Below, piece after piece: positions 24,924 to 33,753 of a stretch of DNA of 47,375 nt. The translations under genes and the position numbers were made by a program. Numbering within the stretch: the first letter of the stretch is position 1; each line of letters opens with the position of its first letter. The stretch comes from DATAXP01 sp036272935. GTDB taxonomy: Bacteria > Planctomycetota > Planctomycetia > Pirellulales > PNKZ01. The DNA lies in contig DATAXP010000090.1 of NCBI GenBank assembly GCA_036272935.1, positions 1 to 47,375 on the forward strand, written 5' to 3'. The notes under the pieces are model-generated. The model saw nothing but the letters and a program-made list of their open reading frames with translations, did not search any database and had not been told where the DNA came from.

Positions 24924-24955
24924 GTTTAGCCGGCGACCAAGGTCGCCGGCTAAAC
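24924..24955. repeat. TTTAGCC-family hairpin, perfect simple copy
   Basis: GTTTAGCCGGCGACC, two loop bases AA, then the exact complement. It lies between the PQQ-like protein stop and the receiver-like start on the minus strand. Confidence 0.85.
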
Positions 24956-24968
24956 ATCGGAATGAATA

Positions 24969-26645
24969 CTATTTCCCCGCGCCGTTGGCGATGGCGAAGA
25001 CGTGCGTCTTGTTGGCGATGAACAGCGTGTTGTTCGCGACGACCGGCGTGCTGTAGATCGAATTGCTCATGTCGATCTCGGCCAGTACTTCCAGCTCGGC
25101 CGACTCCTTGAACACGGTGAGCTTTCCTTCCTCGTCGCCGACGTATACCTTGCCATCGACCACCAGGGCCGAGCCCCACGTGGCGGCGAACAGGTCGTGC
25201 GTCCAGTTCACCTTGCCGGTGTTGGCGTCGAGGCAGTGGAACAGGCCGCTGAAGTCGGGGATGAACAGCAGTCCGTTCTTCACGGTGGCGGTGGCGCAGG
25301 TGCGGTGCATCGTTTCTTCGAACGAGATCTTGCCGTCGCCGTTGCTATCCTGCTCGCTGTAGTGCCAGATGACGGCCGAGTTGGGGTTCGGGCGCGAAAC
25401 TTCGCCTTCCTCGGGATTGACGGCCTGCAAGCGTCGGGTGTGCGGGATGGGAGTTTTGGTGTCGGGGAGCTTGAACGCCAGCTCGCCGCTGATGTCGCCG
25501 CGCTTCGTGGGATCGATGCACCACAGGTGGCCGATCCCTTCGCCGTGCTCGGGGTCCTGGCCGACCGCCAGGTAAATGCGCTCTTCGTAAGCCACTGGGG
25601 TGCCGATGATCTCGTTGCGCGTGCCGCGGCCGCCGAGGATGTACTTCGATTCCTTGGGGTTGGCGTCGAACTTCCACAGCGGGATGGGATGGCCGTCCTT
25701 GCCTTCATCGGCCTGGAAGCTGTACAGCCAGGCGTCGCCGCCGGCGAAGATCACCTGCGGCACGCCGCCGAGCGTGGCAATGCAGGGGCTCGACCATTGG
25801 CCGTGCAGAATGTTCTCGCCCGGCGACGCGTCTTGCCAGATCAGTTTGCCGGTGTGCTTATGCACGCACAGGAAGCTCGGCGCCTTGGGGGCGGGCAGGT
25901 TGATATGCGTCTCGTCGACGCCGTTGCTGGTGCAAACGAACAGCAGATCGCCCAGCGCGCCGATCGAGCAACTGCACATGTTGTGTTGCGACACGCCCAG
26001 CTCCTTCATCATGTCGAGCACCCAGATCACGTCGGCCTCGTGCTTGTCGGTGTACTTCTCGCCCGTGAAGGGGCCGTCGTTCTCGCCGTCGTGGAAGCCT
26101 TGCGTATCGAGACAGGTCACTTCTCCGCGGCTGGTGACGTACCACAGCCGATCGCCTTCGACCATCGGTGTGGAGCAAATGCCTTGCAACGGCCAATCGT
26201 GCACGCGGCCGGTGGGGAGCTTTTCGCTCGAGGCCTGCCACAGGAACTCGCCATCGCTCTCACGGAAGGCCAGCAGGCAGCCGAGGTCGACGGTGGCCGG
26301 GTAGCGCTTGATGTAGCCGTAACCGTTGTTCGTGCCGACGTACACCTGGCCGTTGGCGACCACCGGGTTGCCGTAGCTTTGCGAGCCGAGGCTCGACACC
26401 CAGCGGACGTTCTCGCCTGAACCCTTGACCCACGCTCCGGTCTTGGCGTCGAACTCGCCGGGGCTGAACTCGGTGGGAATATCGGAGGCGTCGGGCGTGT
26501 TGTCGCGCGCCGGCGTGCCGCCCCACATCGGCCAATCGTGCGGGCCGAACGGCGGTTTGCCGCTCTCCGACTTCGTCGCGGCAAGCACCAGGGAAACGAG
26601 CCCCACAACAATCACGCATCCGACAAACGAACGAACGATGAGCAT
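24969..26645 (-). CDS. Exported PQQ-like beta-propeller protein with an EF-hand-like loop
   Basis: 558 residues. A signal peptide covers about residues 1-23 (FVGCVIVVGLVSLVLA). The rest is a set of PQQ-enzyme-like propeller blades: W-x-x-x-L motifs such as DGEFLWQASSEKL, VADVIWVLDMMKE-like strands, TGKLIWQDASPGE and TGKVNWTHDLFAA recur at regular intervals. The catalytic residues of PQQ dehydrogenases are not evident, so a binding or scaffold role is likelier. Near residue 430 the loop DSNGDGKISFEE matches an EF-hand calcium site, as seen in many planctomycete surface proteins. The WPMWGGTPARDNT opening is typical of this planctomycete family. It is downstream of a second, larger propeller gene. 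Confidence 0.87.
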   Translation of the reverse strand: MLIVRSFVGCVIVVGLVSLVLAATKSESGKPPFGPHDWPMWGGTPARDNTPDASDIPTEFSPGEFDAKTGAWVKGSGENVRWVSSLGSQSYGNPVVANGQVYVGTNNGYGYIKRYPATVDLGCLLAFRESDGEFLWQASSEKLPTGRVHDWPLQGICSTPMVEGDRLWYVTSRGEVTCLDTQGFHDGENDGPFTGEKYTDKHEADVIWVLDMMKELGVSQHNMCSCSIGALGDLLFVCTSNGVDETHINLPAPKAPSFLCVHKHTGKLIWQDASPGENILHGQWSSPCIATLGGVPQVIFAGGDAWLYSFQADEGKDGHPIPLWKFDANPKESKYILGGRGTRNEIIGTPVAYEERIYLAVGQDPEHGEGIGHLWCIDPTKRGDISGELAFKLPDTKTPIPHTRRLQAVNPEEGEVSRPNPNSAVIWHYSEQDSNGDGKISFEETMHRTCATATVKNGLLFIPDFSGLFHCLDANTGKVNWTHDLFAATWGSALVVDGKVYVGDEEGKLTVFKESAELEVLAEIDMSNSIYSTPVVANNTLFIANKTHVFAIANGAGK

Positions 26646-26667
26646 ATCGGCGATCTCTCCAAAACAA

Positions 26668-26725
26668 GTTTAGCCGCGTCGCTTGCGACGCGCTGAAACG
26701 CGGCGAGCAAGCTCGCCGGCTAAAC
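26668..26725. repeat. TTTAGCC-family composite hairpin, two-module copy
   Basis: Outer arms GTTTAGCCG and CGGCTAAAC enclose GCGTCGC-TT-GCGACGC and CGGCGAGC-AA-GCTCGCCG, joined by CTGAAACG. It lies between the two propeller genes. Confidence 0.85.
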
Positions 26726-26727
26726 GA

Positions 26728-29166
26728 CTAGTTTTTGTCCACTTTCACGTTGTCGATGAACAGCTCGGCGTCGGTCGCGTTGCCGAACATGCCGGGGCTG
26801 CCTTGCAGGTTGCCGGCGTCGTCGGTCGCTTCGATCGTCCACTCGGCCGGCTCCGACTCGTCGCGCGGCCACACCTTGCCGCGCAGCACCGCCTTGCCCC
26901 CGTCGGTCGAGGCTTGCAGCTTCATCGTGTACCAGGTGTCGGGCTTCCATTTGAACTCTACGGTCTTCGACCAGCGGCCCAGCTCCGAATCCCAACTGCG
27001 AAGCTGCAACTGCTGCTTGGTGCCCATCAGGTCCATCGTGTAGCGCTGGGCGATCAGGCCGGCGTCGGCCATCTTGTTGTCGTCGATCGCGCTGCGCACG
27101 TCGGCGGTGATGGTGTAGTCGTGCAGGTCGGCCGGGCCGAACCAGCCGCGGCTCTTGGTCCCCAGCGGGATGGTCGTGATCTTGACCATCATCGGGTTGC
27201 CGTCGATCTCGCGGATCACGTGCCGGTAGCGGATGCCAATCCAGGTGGCCGGAATCTCCTTGTCGCTGAAGTCCCACTTCCACGGCAGCGACGGAACGAC
27301 GCGCAGCCGCGCCGCCCCCGCCAGCGAGCCGACCTCGGCCTTGATGGTCACACCGGCGTGTACGGGCGAGCTCTCGGCCGTGTAGGTGCCGTCATCGGAA
27401 ATCTGTCCCGGGCCTTCGACCTTGAACTTGGGTTTCTCGTCGCTCTGGAGCAACTGGCCGGCGGCGTTGTACAGCCGCACCGAATACTTCACTTTCTCGC
27501 CGCCAGAGACAATCGACTCAGCCGGCACCACCTGCGCGATCGCCGGCTCCGTGTCGGTGAGCTTCGCTTCTTGGGCCAATTGCGGCCACTCTTTCTCGGG
27601 CAGCGTGCCGGCCTTGGCATCTTTCTCGGCCAGGCAGAACATCCGCTCGGTGGTCGCTAGGTACAGCTTGCCGTGCGAGACGATCGGCGAGCCGTGAATC
27701 TCCTCGCCTTCCGGCAGGCGCTGGCGGTGGACGATTTTTACGCCCGCCTTGTCGTCGGGAACGCAGATGTGCCAGACGTTCGTCGTGCAGGCGTAAATCT
27801 TGCCGTCGGCATGGGTCAGGCTGGCACGCATGATCGAGCCGGCGAGCTTCACCCGGCGGCCAAGCTGCTTGCCGGTTGCGGCCTCGAACGTGTACATGTT
27901 CCCCGAGTCGTCGGCCCCGTACAGGCGGTCGCCGAGCTTGATCATCGAGCTGCGGCCGATCATCACCCCTTTGTCGGCCCACAGGGCACCGGACTCGGTG
28001 ATGTCCTTGCCGTCGGTGGCGGCGTTGCCTTTGATCGCGACGACCTGCCCTTGAGTGTTCGCATCGGGGTTCTCTTCGCTTTGCCCCATGTAAACGATGC
28101 CGTCGTCCACCAGCGGCGTGAGGTTCATGCCGCGCAGCGTCATCTTGTATTTCCACAGCGGCTTGCCGGTGCGGGGCTCCATGGCCCAGATCATGCCGTC
28201 GCCCGAGCCGAACACCATCGCCGCGATGCCGTCGAACGCGCTGGTGACCGGGGTGCTGTAGGTCGTGTCGGCCGGACGGGGCGTCGTGCCGGTGAACCAG
28301 ACCGTCTTGCCGGTGCGCTTGTCGAACGCCAGGAAGCGATGCGTCGGCACCGCCAGCTCGCCCCAGTTAGTCATCACGGCGCTGGCGATCACCAGGTCGC
28401 CGAAGACGATCGGCACATTGGTGCGGCCGCCGTAGGTGCTGAGCAGGCCGTACTCCTCGGTCATCGAATGCGACCAGACGGTCTTGCCGGTTTCGCCGTC
28501 GATGCACTGCAGGTAGCCGTTCACGCTCTGGGCGTAGACGTGGCCAGAGTCGGGATCGCCGACGACACAGCTCCAGGCGACGCGCTCCTTCGGCACGTCG
28601 GAAAGGAAGACGTTCCAATGGTTCCGCCACAGCACTTTGCCGGTTGCGGGATCGGCGCAGACGACGCACTCGCCTTCTTGCGGCGTTTCGGGCATGTAGC
28701 GGGCCAGCGTGTACAGCTTGCCGCGCATCACGATCGGCGTGCTGCGTGTGGCCAGCTCCTTGTTCTGCCAGACGACGTTTTTGCCCTCGGTATCCCACTC
28801 GCCGACGATGCCGGTTTCGACCGACAGGCCATTTTGGAACGGTCCGCGCCACATCGGCCAATCGAGCGGGTCAGGCTTCGAGGCGGGCTTCTCTTCCTTA
28901 ACCGGTTTTGCTGATTCCGAAGCGTCGGCGACGATTACGCCTGTGATCGGCGGGTTGAGGTAGATCTCCTTGTCGCCGACCTTCACCGCCCCACCAGGTG
29001 CCAGAGGATCGACCTTTCCGGCCGGCGCGTCGTCCGCGGCAACGGCTTTCGCTGCGACCTTCTTGGACATCTTCTCCGGGTTGTCCGGTTTGCACGCCCC
29101 GACGGCGATCAGCGTGATCGCGCAAAGCAACGAGGCCGAGGCGCGGAGCATCCAACGTGAAATCAT
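26728..29166 (-). CDS. PQQ-like beta-propeller lipoprotein with C-terminal concanavalin-like domain
   Basis: 812 residues. The N-terminus MISRWMLRASASLLCAITL followed by IAVGAC is a lipoprotein signal, with a lipobox Cys at residue 25. Propeller blades occupy about 90-520, with the WPMWRGPFQNGLS opening and repeats such as TGKVLWRNHW, TGKTVWSHSM, TGKPLWKYKM and TGKQLGRR. About 530-610 looks like an Ig-like segment. The last 190 residues (SLPWKWDFSDKEIPATWIG onward, with a closing ATDAELFIDNVKVDKN) resemble a laminin-G or DUF1080-like sugar-binding fold. It is probably a surface protein that binds polysaccharide or other ligands; no catalytic motif is seen. Composition is lysine-rich after the lipid anchor. 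Confidence 0.86.
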   Translation of the reverse strand: MISRWMLRASASLLCAITLIAVGACKPDNPEKMSKKVAAKAVAADDAPAGKVDPLAPGGAVKVGDKEIYLNPPITGVIVADASESAKPVKEEKPASKPDPLDWPMWRGPFQNGLSVETGIVGEWDTEGKNVVWQNKELATRSTPIVMRGKLYTLARYMPETPQEGECVVCADPATGKVLWRNHWNVFLSDVPKERVAWSCVVGDPDSGHVYAQSVNGYLQCIDGETGKTVWSHSMTEEYGLLSTYGGRTNVPIVFGDLVIASAVMTNWGELAVPTHRFLAFDKRTGKTVWFTGTTPRPADTTYSTPVTSAFDGIAAMVFGSGDGMIWAMEPRTGKPLWKYKMTLRGMNLTPLVDDGIVYMGQSEENPDANTQGQVVAIKGNAATDGKDITESGALWADKGVMIGRSSMIKLGDRLYGADDSGNMYTFEAATGKQLGRRVKLAGSIMRASLTHADGKIYACTTNVWHICVPDDKAGVKIVHRQRLPEGEEIHGSPIVSHGKLYLATTERMFCLAEKDAKAGTLPEKEWPQLAQEAKLTDTEPAIAQVVPAESIVSGGEKVKYSVRLYNAAGQLLQSDEKPKFKVEGPGQISDDGTYTAESSPVHAGVTIKAEVGSLAGAARLRVVPSLPWKWDFSDKEIPATWIGIRYRHVIREIDGNPMMVKITTIPLGTKSRGWFGPADLHDYTITADVRSAIDDNKMADAGLIAQRYTMDLMGTKQQLQLRSWDSELGRWSKTVEFKWKPDTWYTMKLQASTDGGKAVLRGKVWPRDESEPAEWTIEATDDAGNLQGSPGMFGNATDAELFIDNVKVDKN

Positions 29167-29264
29167 GAACGGAATCCCTTGTCAGACCAGATGAACATGC
29201 GAAGCAGGGGAGGCGGGTGCCTTCAGGATACGTCCCCCGCCGGGCGAGAACAAGCGGCGCACCA

Positions 29265-29327
29265 AGCCCAGGGAAGGCCGTTTGCGACGTTGCGTCATGG
29301 AAGATCCAAGCCGGCCTTCCCTGGGCT
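29265..29327. terminator. Large hairpin at the esterase 3' end
   Basis: AGCCCAGGGAAGGCCG at 29265-29280 pairs exactly with 29312-29327 across a 31-base loop. It starts just past the esterase stop codon on the minus strand, which suits a terminator or a 3' stabilising structure, but it also resembles the window's other dispersed palindromes. Confidence 0.5.
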
Positions 29328-29328
29328 A

Positions 29329-30153
29329 TTACCCCGACATCATAAACGCCCACAGCGCCACGGTCGCTTTGTCGTCGGCCAGGCCGAGGTCCGCATTGAT
29401 CGTGCCGTGCGTCTTTCCTTCGGCGCCGAACTCGACGGCCCGAATGCCCGCTGCTTGCAACACCTCGGCCAGGCGGTGTGCTTGGGCACCGGTGAGTGGG
29501 TTGTCTGCCACATACAGAATGAAGAACGGCGGAATGTGCTTGCCGCTGGCAACGTGCGTCACCGGCGAAAGTTCCTTCTGCATCTCGGGGCTGCCGAATT
29601 TCTCGGCATGGCTCTTCGACGGCTTTTCCGGCTCGGTGGCGATCTGCAAGGGCACGTCGTACGTGTCGCCATCGACCGGCACGCATCCCTTGACGATCTT
29701 CAGCGACAAACCCTCGGCCTGCAGGTAGCGGTCGTCGGTCGACACCAGCGCCGCCAGTTGCGCCCCGGCCGAGTGCCCCATGATGTAAATCCTGCTTGCG
29801 TCGCCGCCATAGTCCTTCGCACGGTCGCAAGTCCAGTGGATCGCCTTCGCCACGTCCTGGGCCATTTGCTGGATCGTCGCCTCGGGCAGCAGCCGGTAGT
29901 TGATAGAGACCAGCACGTAGCCGCGGTCGGCAAATGCTTGCGGCTTGTTGTTCACCTGCGCCTTATCGCCTTGCACCCAACCGCCGCCGTGAATCCAGAA
30001 CACGATCGGATGATCGGTTCCTTCAGCCGGCGTATAAATGTCGATCGTCTGGCGCGGATTCCTCGGCTCAGCGTAGGCGAGATCGCGCTCGGCCTTTGGC
30101 TCCGCGGCAAGTGCCTGCGACGCGACGAGCAGCAAGGCAAGTGTGGTGTTCAT
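29329..30153 (-). CDS. Exported alpha/beta-hydrolase (esterase/lipase family)
   Basis: 274 residues from ATG 30153, where GGGAGA stands upstream. The longer open frame to 30273 lies inside the divergent peptidase gene. A short signal peptide ends at about residue 17 (LLVASQALAA). The oxyanion-hole motif is HGGGW (55-59), the nucleophile elbow is GHSAGA with S128, and a C-terminal His in GKTHGTIN completes the likely Ser-Asp-His triad. The pattern is that of carbohydrate-esterase or BD-FAE-like secreted esterases, which would suit deacetylation of polysaccharides beside the sulfatases. The exact substrate is unknown. Confidence 0.88.
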   Translation of the reverse strand: MNTTLALLLVASQALAAEPKAERDLAYAEPRNPRQTIDIYTPAEGTDHPIVFWIHGGGWVQGDKAQVNNKPQAFADRGYVLVSINYRLLPEATIQQMAQDVAKAIHWTCDRAKDYGGDASRIYIMGHSAGAQLAALVSTDDRYLQAEGLSLKIVKGCVPVDGDTYDVPLQIATEPEKPSKSHAEKFGSPEMQKELSPVTHVASGKHIPPFFILYVADNPLTGAQAHRLAEVLQAAGIRAVEFGAEGKTHGTINADLGLADDKATVALWAFMMSG

Positions 30154-30226
30154 GGCAATCTCCCGGCCTGGCGGCCGTACAATCGTGTCAGTGAAGAAAA
30201 TCGCACGCCGACTCTTGGAGCCGTCG

Positions 30227-31087
30227 ATGCCCCCGAGCCTGAAATTCAGCCAGCCCAATTCGAAGCCGTCCAATCTGCAGATCGACGCCGATTATCTGCG
30301 GCAGATCGTCAAAAAGCTAGCGTTTCCGCGCGTGGTCAATTCGCCGGCCAACGCAACGGCGCGGCAGATCATCCTTGAGGAGTTTGCCAAGCTCCCGGGA
30401 CCGCCGCCGGCGGTGTATGGCTCGCTATCGAATGTTTATTCGGGGGTGCCCGAGACGTCGACGGTGCTGCTGGGCGCCCACTACGATTCGGTGCCCGGCT
30501 CGCCAGGGGCCGACGACAACGCCAGCGCCGTGGCCGTGATGCTCGCCGCCGCCCGCGCGATTGCCGGGCACGCCAACGTGCTTTACGTGGCGTTCAATTC
30601 CGAGGAATACGGCCTGGCGGGCTCGCGTGAGTTCGCCGCCGCGCTGCCGCGCTTGCGATGCAAGCCAGCAGCGGTCTACATCCTCGAAATGGTCGGCTAC
30701 CGCGATCGCCGACCGCACTCGCAACGCAATCCGCTGCCGATGTATCCCAACGTGCCGACCACTGGCGACTTTTTGGGGGTCGTCACCAACCAGGACGCCC
30801 TGCTCGGCAACATCCTGGCCGGCGCCGCGACGTGCAGCGTGCCGTTCGTCGGGCTGTCGCTGCCCGAGGTGATGCACAACCTCGCCGCAGTGCAGAGCTA
30901 TTCGCCGCATCTGCTGCGCAGCGATCACACCTCGTTCTGGGAGCGAGGCATTCCGGCCGCCATGCTCACCGACACCGCCGAGTTTCGCAGCCCGCACTAC
31001 CACCACCCCAGCGACACGCCCGACACGCTCGACTACGACTTCATGGCCGAGGTGACCAAGGCCGTGGTGAATATGATCGTAACGTGA
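30227..31087 (+). CDS. M28-family zinc peptidase
   Basis: 286 residues. The M28 aminopeptidase metal-site order is complete: GAHYDSVPGSPGADDNASA (His and bridging Asp), FNSEEYGLAGS (catalytic Glu and metal Glu), EMVGYRD (third ligand, Glu in place of the usual Asp), and HYHHPSDTPDTLDYDF near the end for the last His. There is no clear signal peptide from ATG 30227, which is preceded by GGAG. An upstream GTG at 30191 would add 12 basic residues. Likely an exo-peptidase for protein breakdown, with specificity not evident. It diverges from the esterase gene with a gap of only 73 bp. Confidence 0.88.
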   Translation: MPPSLKFSQPNSKPSNLQIDADYLRQIVKKLAFPRVVNSPANATARQIILEEFAKLPGPPPAVYGSLSNVYSGVPETSTVLLGAHYDSVPGSPGADDNASAVAVMLAAARAIAGHANVLYVAFNSEEYGLAGSREFAAALPRLRCKPAAVYILEMVGYRDRRPHSQRNPLPMYPNVPTTGDFLGVVTNQDALLGNILAGAATCSVPFVGLSLPEVMHNLAAVQSYSPHLLRSDHTSFWERGIPAAMLTDTAEFRSPHYHHPSDTPDTLDYDFMAEVTKAVVNMIVT

Positions 31088-31147
31088 CGGTTCTCGTGTC
31101 GGCGGCGATGCCTTGTCCCGATGGTATTGGCGTGGCATCATTCTCAC

Positions 31148-31816
31148 ATGTGCGGTCGCTTTACCCTTCATGCCAATTTGAACCGGTTCTTGCAGCAGGT
31201 GGGCGTCGCGCTGCGCGAGGAGCTCGAATGGGAGCCTCGCTACAACATCGCCCCGACGCAGCGCCTGCTGTCGATCGTTGCCGAGGGGAATCAGCGTGTT
31301 GCCGGCCAGCACCGCTCCCCCGTAGGCCATGGATGCGGAGAGCGGCGCCAGCCTGATCAATGCCCGGGCCGACACGGTGGCCGACAAACCGTCGTTCCGT
31401 TCGGCATTCAAGCGTGGCCGCTGCCTGATCGTTGCCGACGGATTCTACGAATGGCGGCGCGAGGGCAAGACCAAGCAACCGTTCTACATTCGCTGCGCAG
31501 TCGCGAGCCGTTCGCGTTCGCCGGCCTCGCCGAGCGCTGGAGCAGCGCGGAGCCGCCGATCGACTCCGCCGCGATCATCACCACCGAGGCCAACCCGCTG
31601 ATGGCCACCATCCACGACCGCATGCCAGTGATCTTGCCGCCGGAAGCATACGGCCTGTGGCTCGATCCTGAGTTCCAAGGAAGGGACGAGCTGCTGGCGC
31701 TGCTCCGCCCCTTCCCCGACGACGCGATGGATGCCATTCCAGTCAGCGACTTGGTGAACAAGCCAGCCAACGATTACGCCGAGTGCATCGCGCCACAACC
31801 CACGGCTTTGTTCTAA
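31148..31816 (+). pseudogene. SRAP (HMCES/YedK) gene broken by two frameshifts
   Basis: Intact SRAP proteins shield abasic sites in single-stranded DNA through a covalent link made by Cys2. Here MCGRFTLHANLNRFLQQVG opens correctly with that Cys, and RYNIAPTQ follows. Near 31310 the reading shifts frame, and the expected W-G-L-V-P-x-W stretch is missing about 11 bases. SLINARADTVADKPSFRSAF and the active-site GFYEW then appear in the +1 frame. Near 31490-31510 the sequence shifts back, and REPFAFAGLAERW, the conserved His in IHDRMPV and the end NDYAECIAP are again in the first frame. Decay or sequencing error could explain this. The neighbouring epimerase shows the same problem. Confidence 0.8.
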
Positions 31817-31837
31817 GCCGGCAGCGGAGGATCAAAA

Positions 31838-32740
31838 ATGAGAGTGTTCGTCGCCGGAGCGAGCGGGGCGATCGGCCGCCCGCTGATTGCCGAGTTGATT
31901 CGTCAGGGCACATCGTCACAGGCATGACGCGCTCGGAGGCGGGGGCGCGGCAGCTCGAATCGCTCGGGGCGACAGTCGCGCAGGCCAGCGCGTACGATGC
32001 TCCGGCGGTGGAACAAGCGCTGCGGCAATCGCGCGCCGAAGTGGTGATCGACGAGCTGACAGCCCTGCCTCGAACGCCGGCGGAAATGGCTGCCGCCGCA
32101 CCGGGCGACCGAAAGCTGCGACTCGAAGCCGGCGGCATCTTGCACCGCACAGCGATTGCCTGCGGCGTACGACGGTACATGCAGCAGACCAGCGCATTCT
32201 TTCACGGTCAGGGTCTGGCCGACGAGTCGGTAGGGCTCGCGATCGATGCCAGCCCGGGCGTGGCCGCCAGTGCGCGCACCTACGTCGAGCTTGAATCGCG
32301 CGTGCTGAATGCCACGGCAATCGAAGGAGTCTCGCTGCGTTACGGTTTCTTCTACGGTCCCGGCACCTGGTACAACCCCGACGGCGCAGCGGCCGACCAG
32401 GCCCACCGCGGAGAACTTGCGGTCATTGGCGCAGGAGAAGGCGTTTGGTCTTGGGTGCATATCAATGATGCCGCGATCGCCACCGTTGCCGCGCTGACTG
32501 CGCCGGCGGGGGCCTACAACATGGTCGACGACGATCCCGCTACGGTGAGCCGATGGTTGCCGGTGTTCGCGCGCTGGGTCGACGCACCGCCCCCCGCTGC
32601 AGATAACCGAACAGGAAGCACGAGAGTGCGCCGGCGACGATGCTGTCTACTACGGCACCGAGCTTCGCGGCGCCTCGAACACCAAAGCCAAGCAGACACT
32701 CGATTTCAAACCTCGCCGAGCGCCGTGGTCGCAGTGCTGA
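31838..32740 (+). pseudogene. NAD-dependent epimerase/reductase broken by two frameshifts
   Basis: A good Shine-Dalgarno (GCGGAGG) precedes ATG 31838. The Rossmann opening MRVFVAGASGAIGRPLIAEL is in one frame; near 31907 a single missing G moves the rest to another frame, where GHIVTGMTRSEAGARQLESLGA and RYGFFYGPGTWYNPDG continue. Near 32595 a run of six C moves the frame back, and the ending YYGTELRGASNTKAKQTLDF reads normally to a TGA at 32738. Restored, it would be an SDR-type protein of about 300 residues. Both lesions are in homopolymer runs, so sequencing error is as likely as real decay. Confidence 0.75.
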
Positions 32741-32883
32741 GACTGCGACGCAAGCATCGACAGCGGCCGGCACAGCATGCAATCTCATCGCAGTCGGAGA
32801 GGCGGCAGACCCGATATGACCAATAAGGTCAGCCGCTCGGTTCACGCTAGCAGGCGCTGCGGAAGTTGCGCTTGGACGAAATC

Positions 32884-32905
32884 GGTGAGTGAGCATATAC
32901 TCACC
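32884..32905. promoter_or_regulatory. Palindromic operator upstream of the TetR gene
   Basis: GGTGAGT and ACTCACC arms (7 bp) are separated by GAGCATAT, 28 bases before the TetR start codon. The core TGAGTGAGCATATACTCA is 16 of 18 identical to the palindrome downstream of the gene at 33655-33672. Size and symmetry fit a TetR dimer site, suggesting autorepression. Confidence 0.7.
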
Positions 32906-32933
32906 CGCTCAAACATCGCTGCGAGGTTCATGG

Positions 32934-33635
32934 ATGAAGTCCGCAACTGCGAGCGTCGCCAGGAAGCTGCCGGCCGAGGAGCGTCGGGCCGCCATTGTCA
33001 AAGCGGTTCGCCAGGTCTTTGCCGAGAAAGGCTTCGACGGCACGACGACGCGCGAGTTGGCCGTCGCCGCCGGCGTTTCCGAGGCGCTGCTGTTCAAGCA
33101 TTTCCCGAACAAGGAAGCGCTCTACTCGGCGATGCAGTTGGCCTGCTGCAACTCGAACGACGATCAAATCGAGCGGCTCAAGGCGCTGGAACCGTCGGCC
33201 TCGACGCTGGCGCTGTTGGTGCATGTGTTCGTCTCGAAGGTGCTCGCCGCGCGGGCGCCCGACGACGAACGATCGATCCACTGCCGGCTGATGCTCCGCA
33301 GCGTGTTGGGCGCCGGCGAGTTTGCCCGCATGTTCATGCAAGGGCTGCCGACGCATTTGAATCGCTGGATGCAGGCTTGCCTCGAGGTGGCGATTGCCGA
33401 CGGTGATGCGCACGACGGACCGATCGCGCCCGATCTGGCTGCGTGGTTCGCGCACCACCTGACCATGATGATCAGCATCTACACGCTGCCCGCCGAGCGC
33501 GTGATGGATTACGGAGTGCCGCAACCGGCAATCATCGAGCAAGTGGTCTGGTTCGCACTCCGCGGCTTGGGCATGAAGGAAGAAGCGATCCGGCGGTACT
33601 ACAATCCGCGGGCGCTGGCGTTGTTGGAAGGATGA
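32934..33635 (+). CDS. TetR/AcrR-family transcriptional regulator
   Basis: 233 residues from ATG 32934. The N-terminal helix-turn-helix spans about 15-62: RRAAIVKAVRQVFAEKGFDG, TTTRELAVAAGVSEALLFKH and FPNKEALYSAM follow the TetR_N pattern closely. The remaining 165 residues are the helical ligand-binding and dimerisation domain, with no recognisable ligand signature. A palindrome precedes the gene and a near copy follows it, so it probably represses itself and perhaps the next unit (csrA and the barrel protein). An upstream GTG at 32889 would start inside the operator and is unlikely. The two genes before it are broken. Confidence 0.9.
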   Translation: MKSATASVARKLPAEERRAAIVKAVRQVFAEKGFDGTTTRELAVAAGVSEALLFKHFPNKEALYSAMQLACCNSNDDQIERLKALEPSASTLALLVHVFVSKVLAARAPDDERSIHCRLMLRSVLGAGEFARMFMQGLPTHLNRWMQACLEVAIADGDAHDGPIAPDLAAWFAHHLTMMISIYTLPAERVMDYGVPQPAIIEQVVWFALRGLGMKEEAIRRYYNPRALALLEG

Positions 33636-33654
33636 ATTTTCATTCAAGAGTCAG

Positions 33655-33672
33655 TGAGTGAGCACACACTCA
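33655..33672. promoter_or_regulatory. Second TetR-type operator, upstream of csrA
   Basis: TGAGTGAGCACACACTCA: 5-bp arms TGAGT and ACTCA with an 8-base spacer, matching the upstream operator at 16 of 18 bases. It lies 20 bases past the TetR stop and 82 bases before the csrA start, a good place to control the csrA-barrel unit. Confidence 0.65.
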
Positions 33673-33753
33673 ACCATCCGAAGCGGCCTGAGGCGGCGCG
33701 TCATGTAACGAAGCACGTGTAGCGAAGCACGTCTTGTTCAAGGAGGAAATTCG

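Noticed and set aside
24907..25179. Longer start for the receiver-like protein
   Set aside because: It reads through a TTTAGCC hairpin and the end of the propeller gene; the receiver fold starts at 24906.
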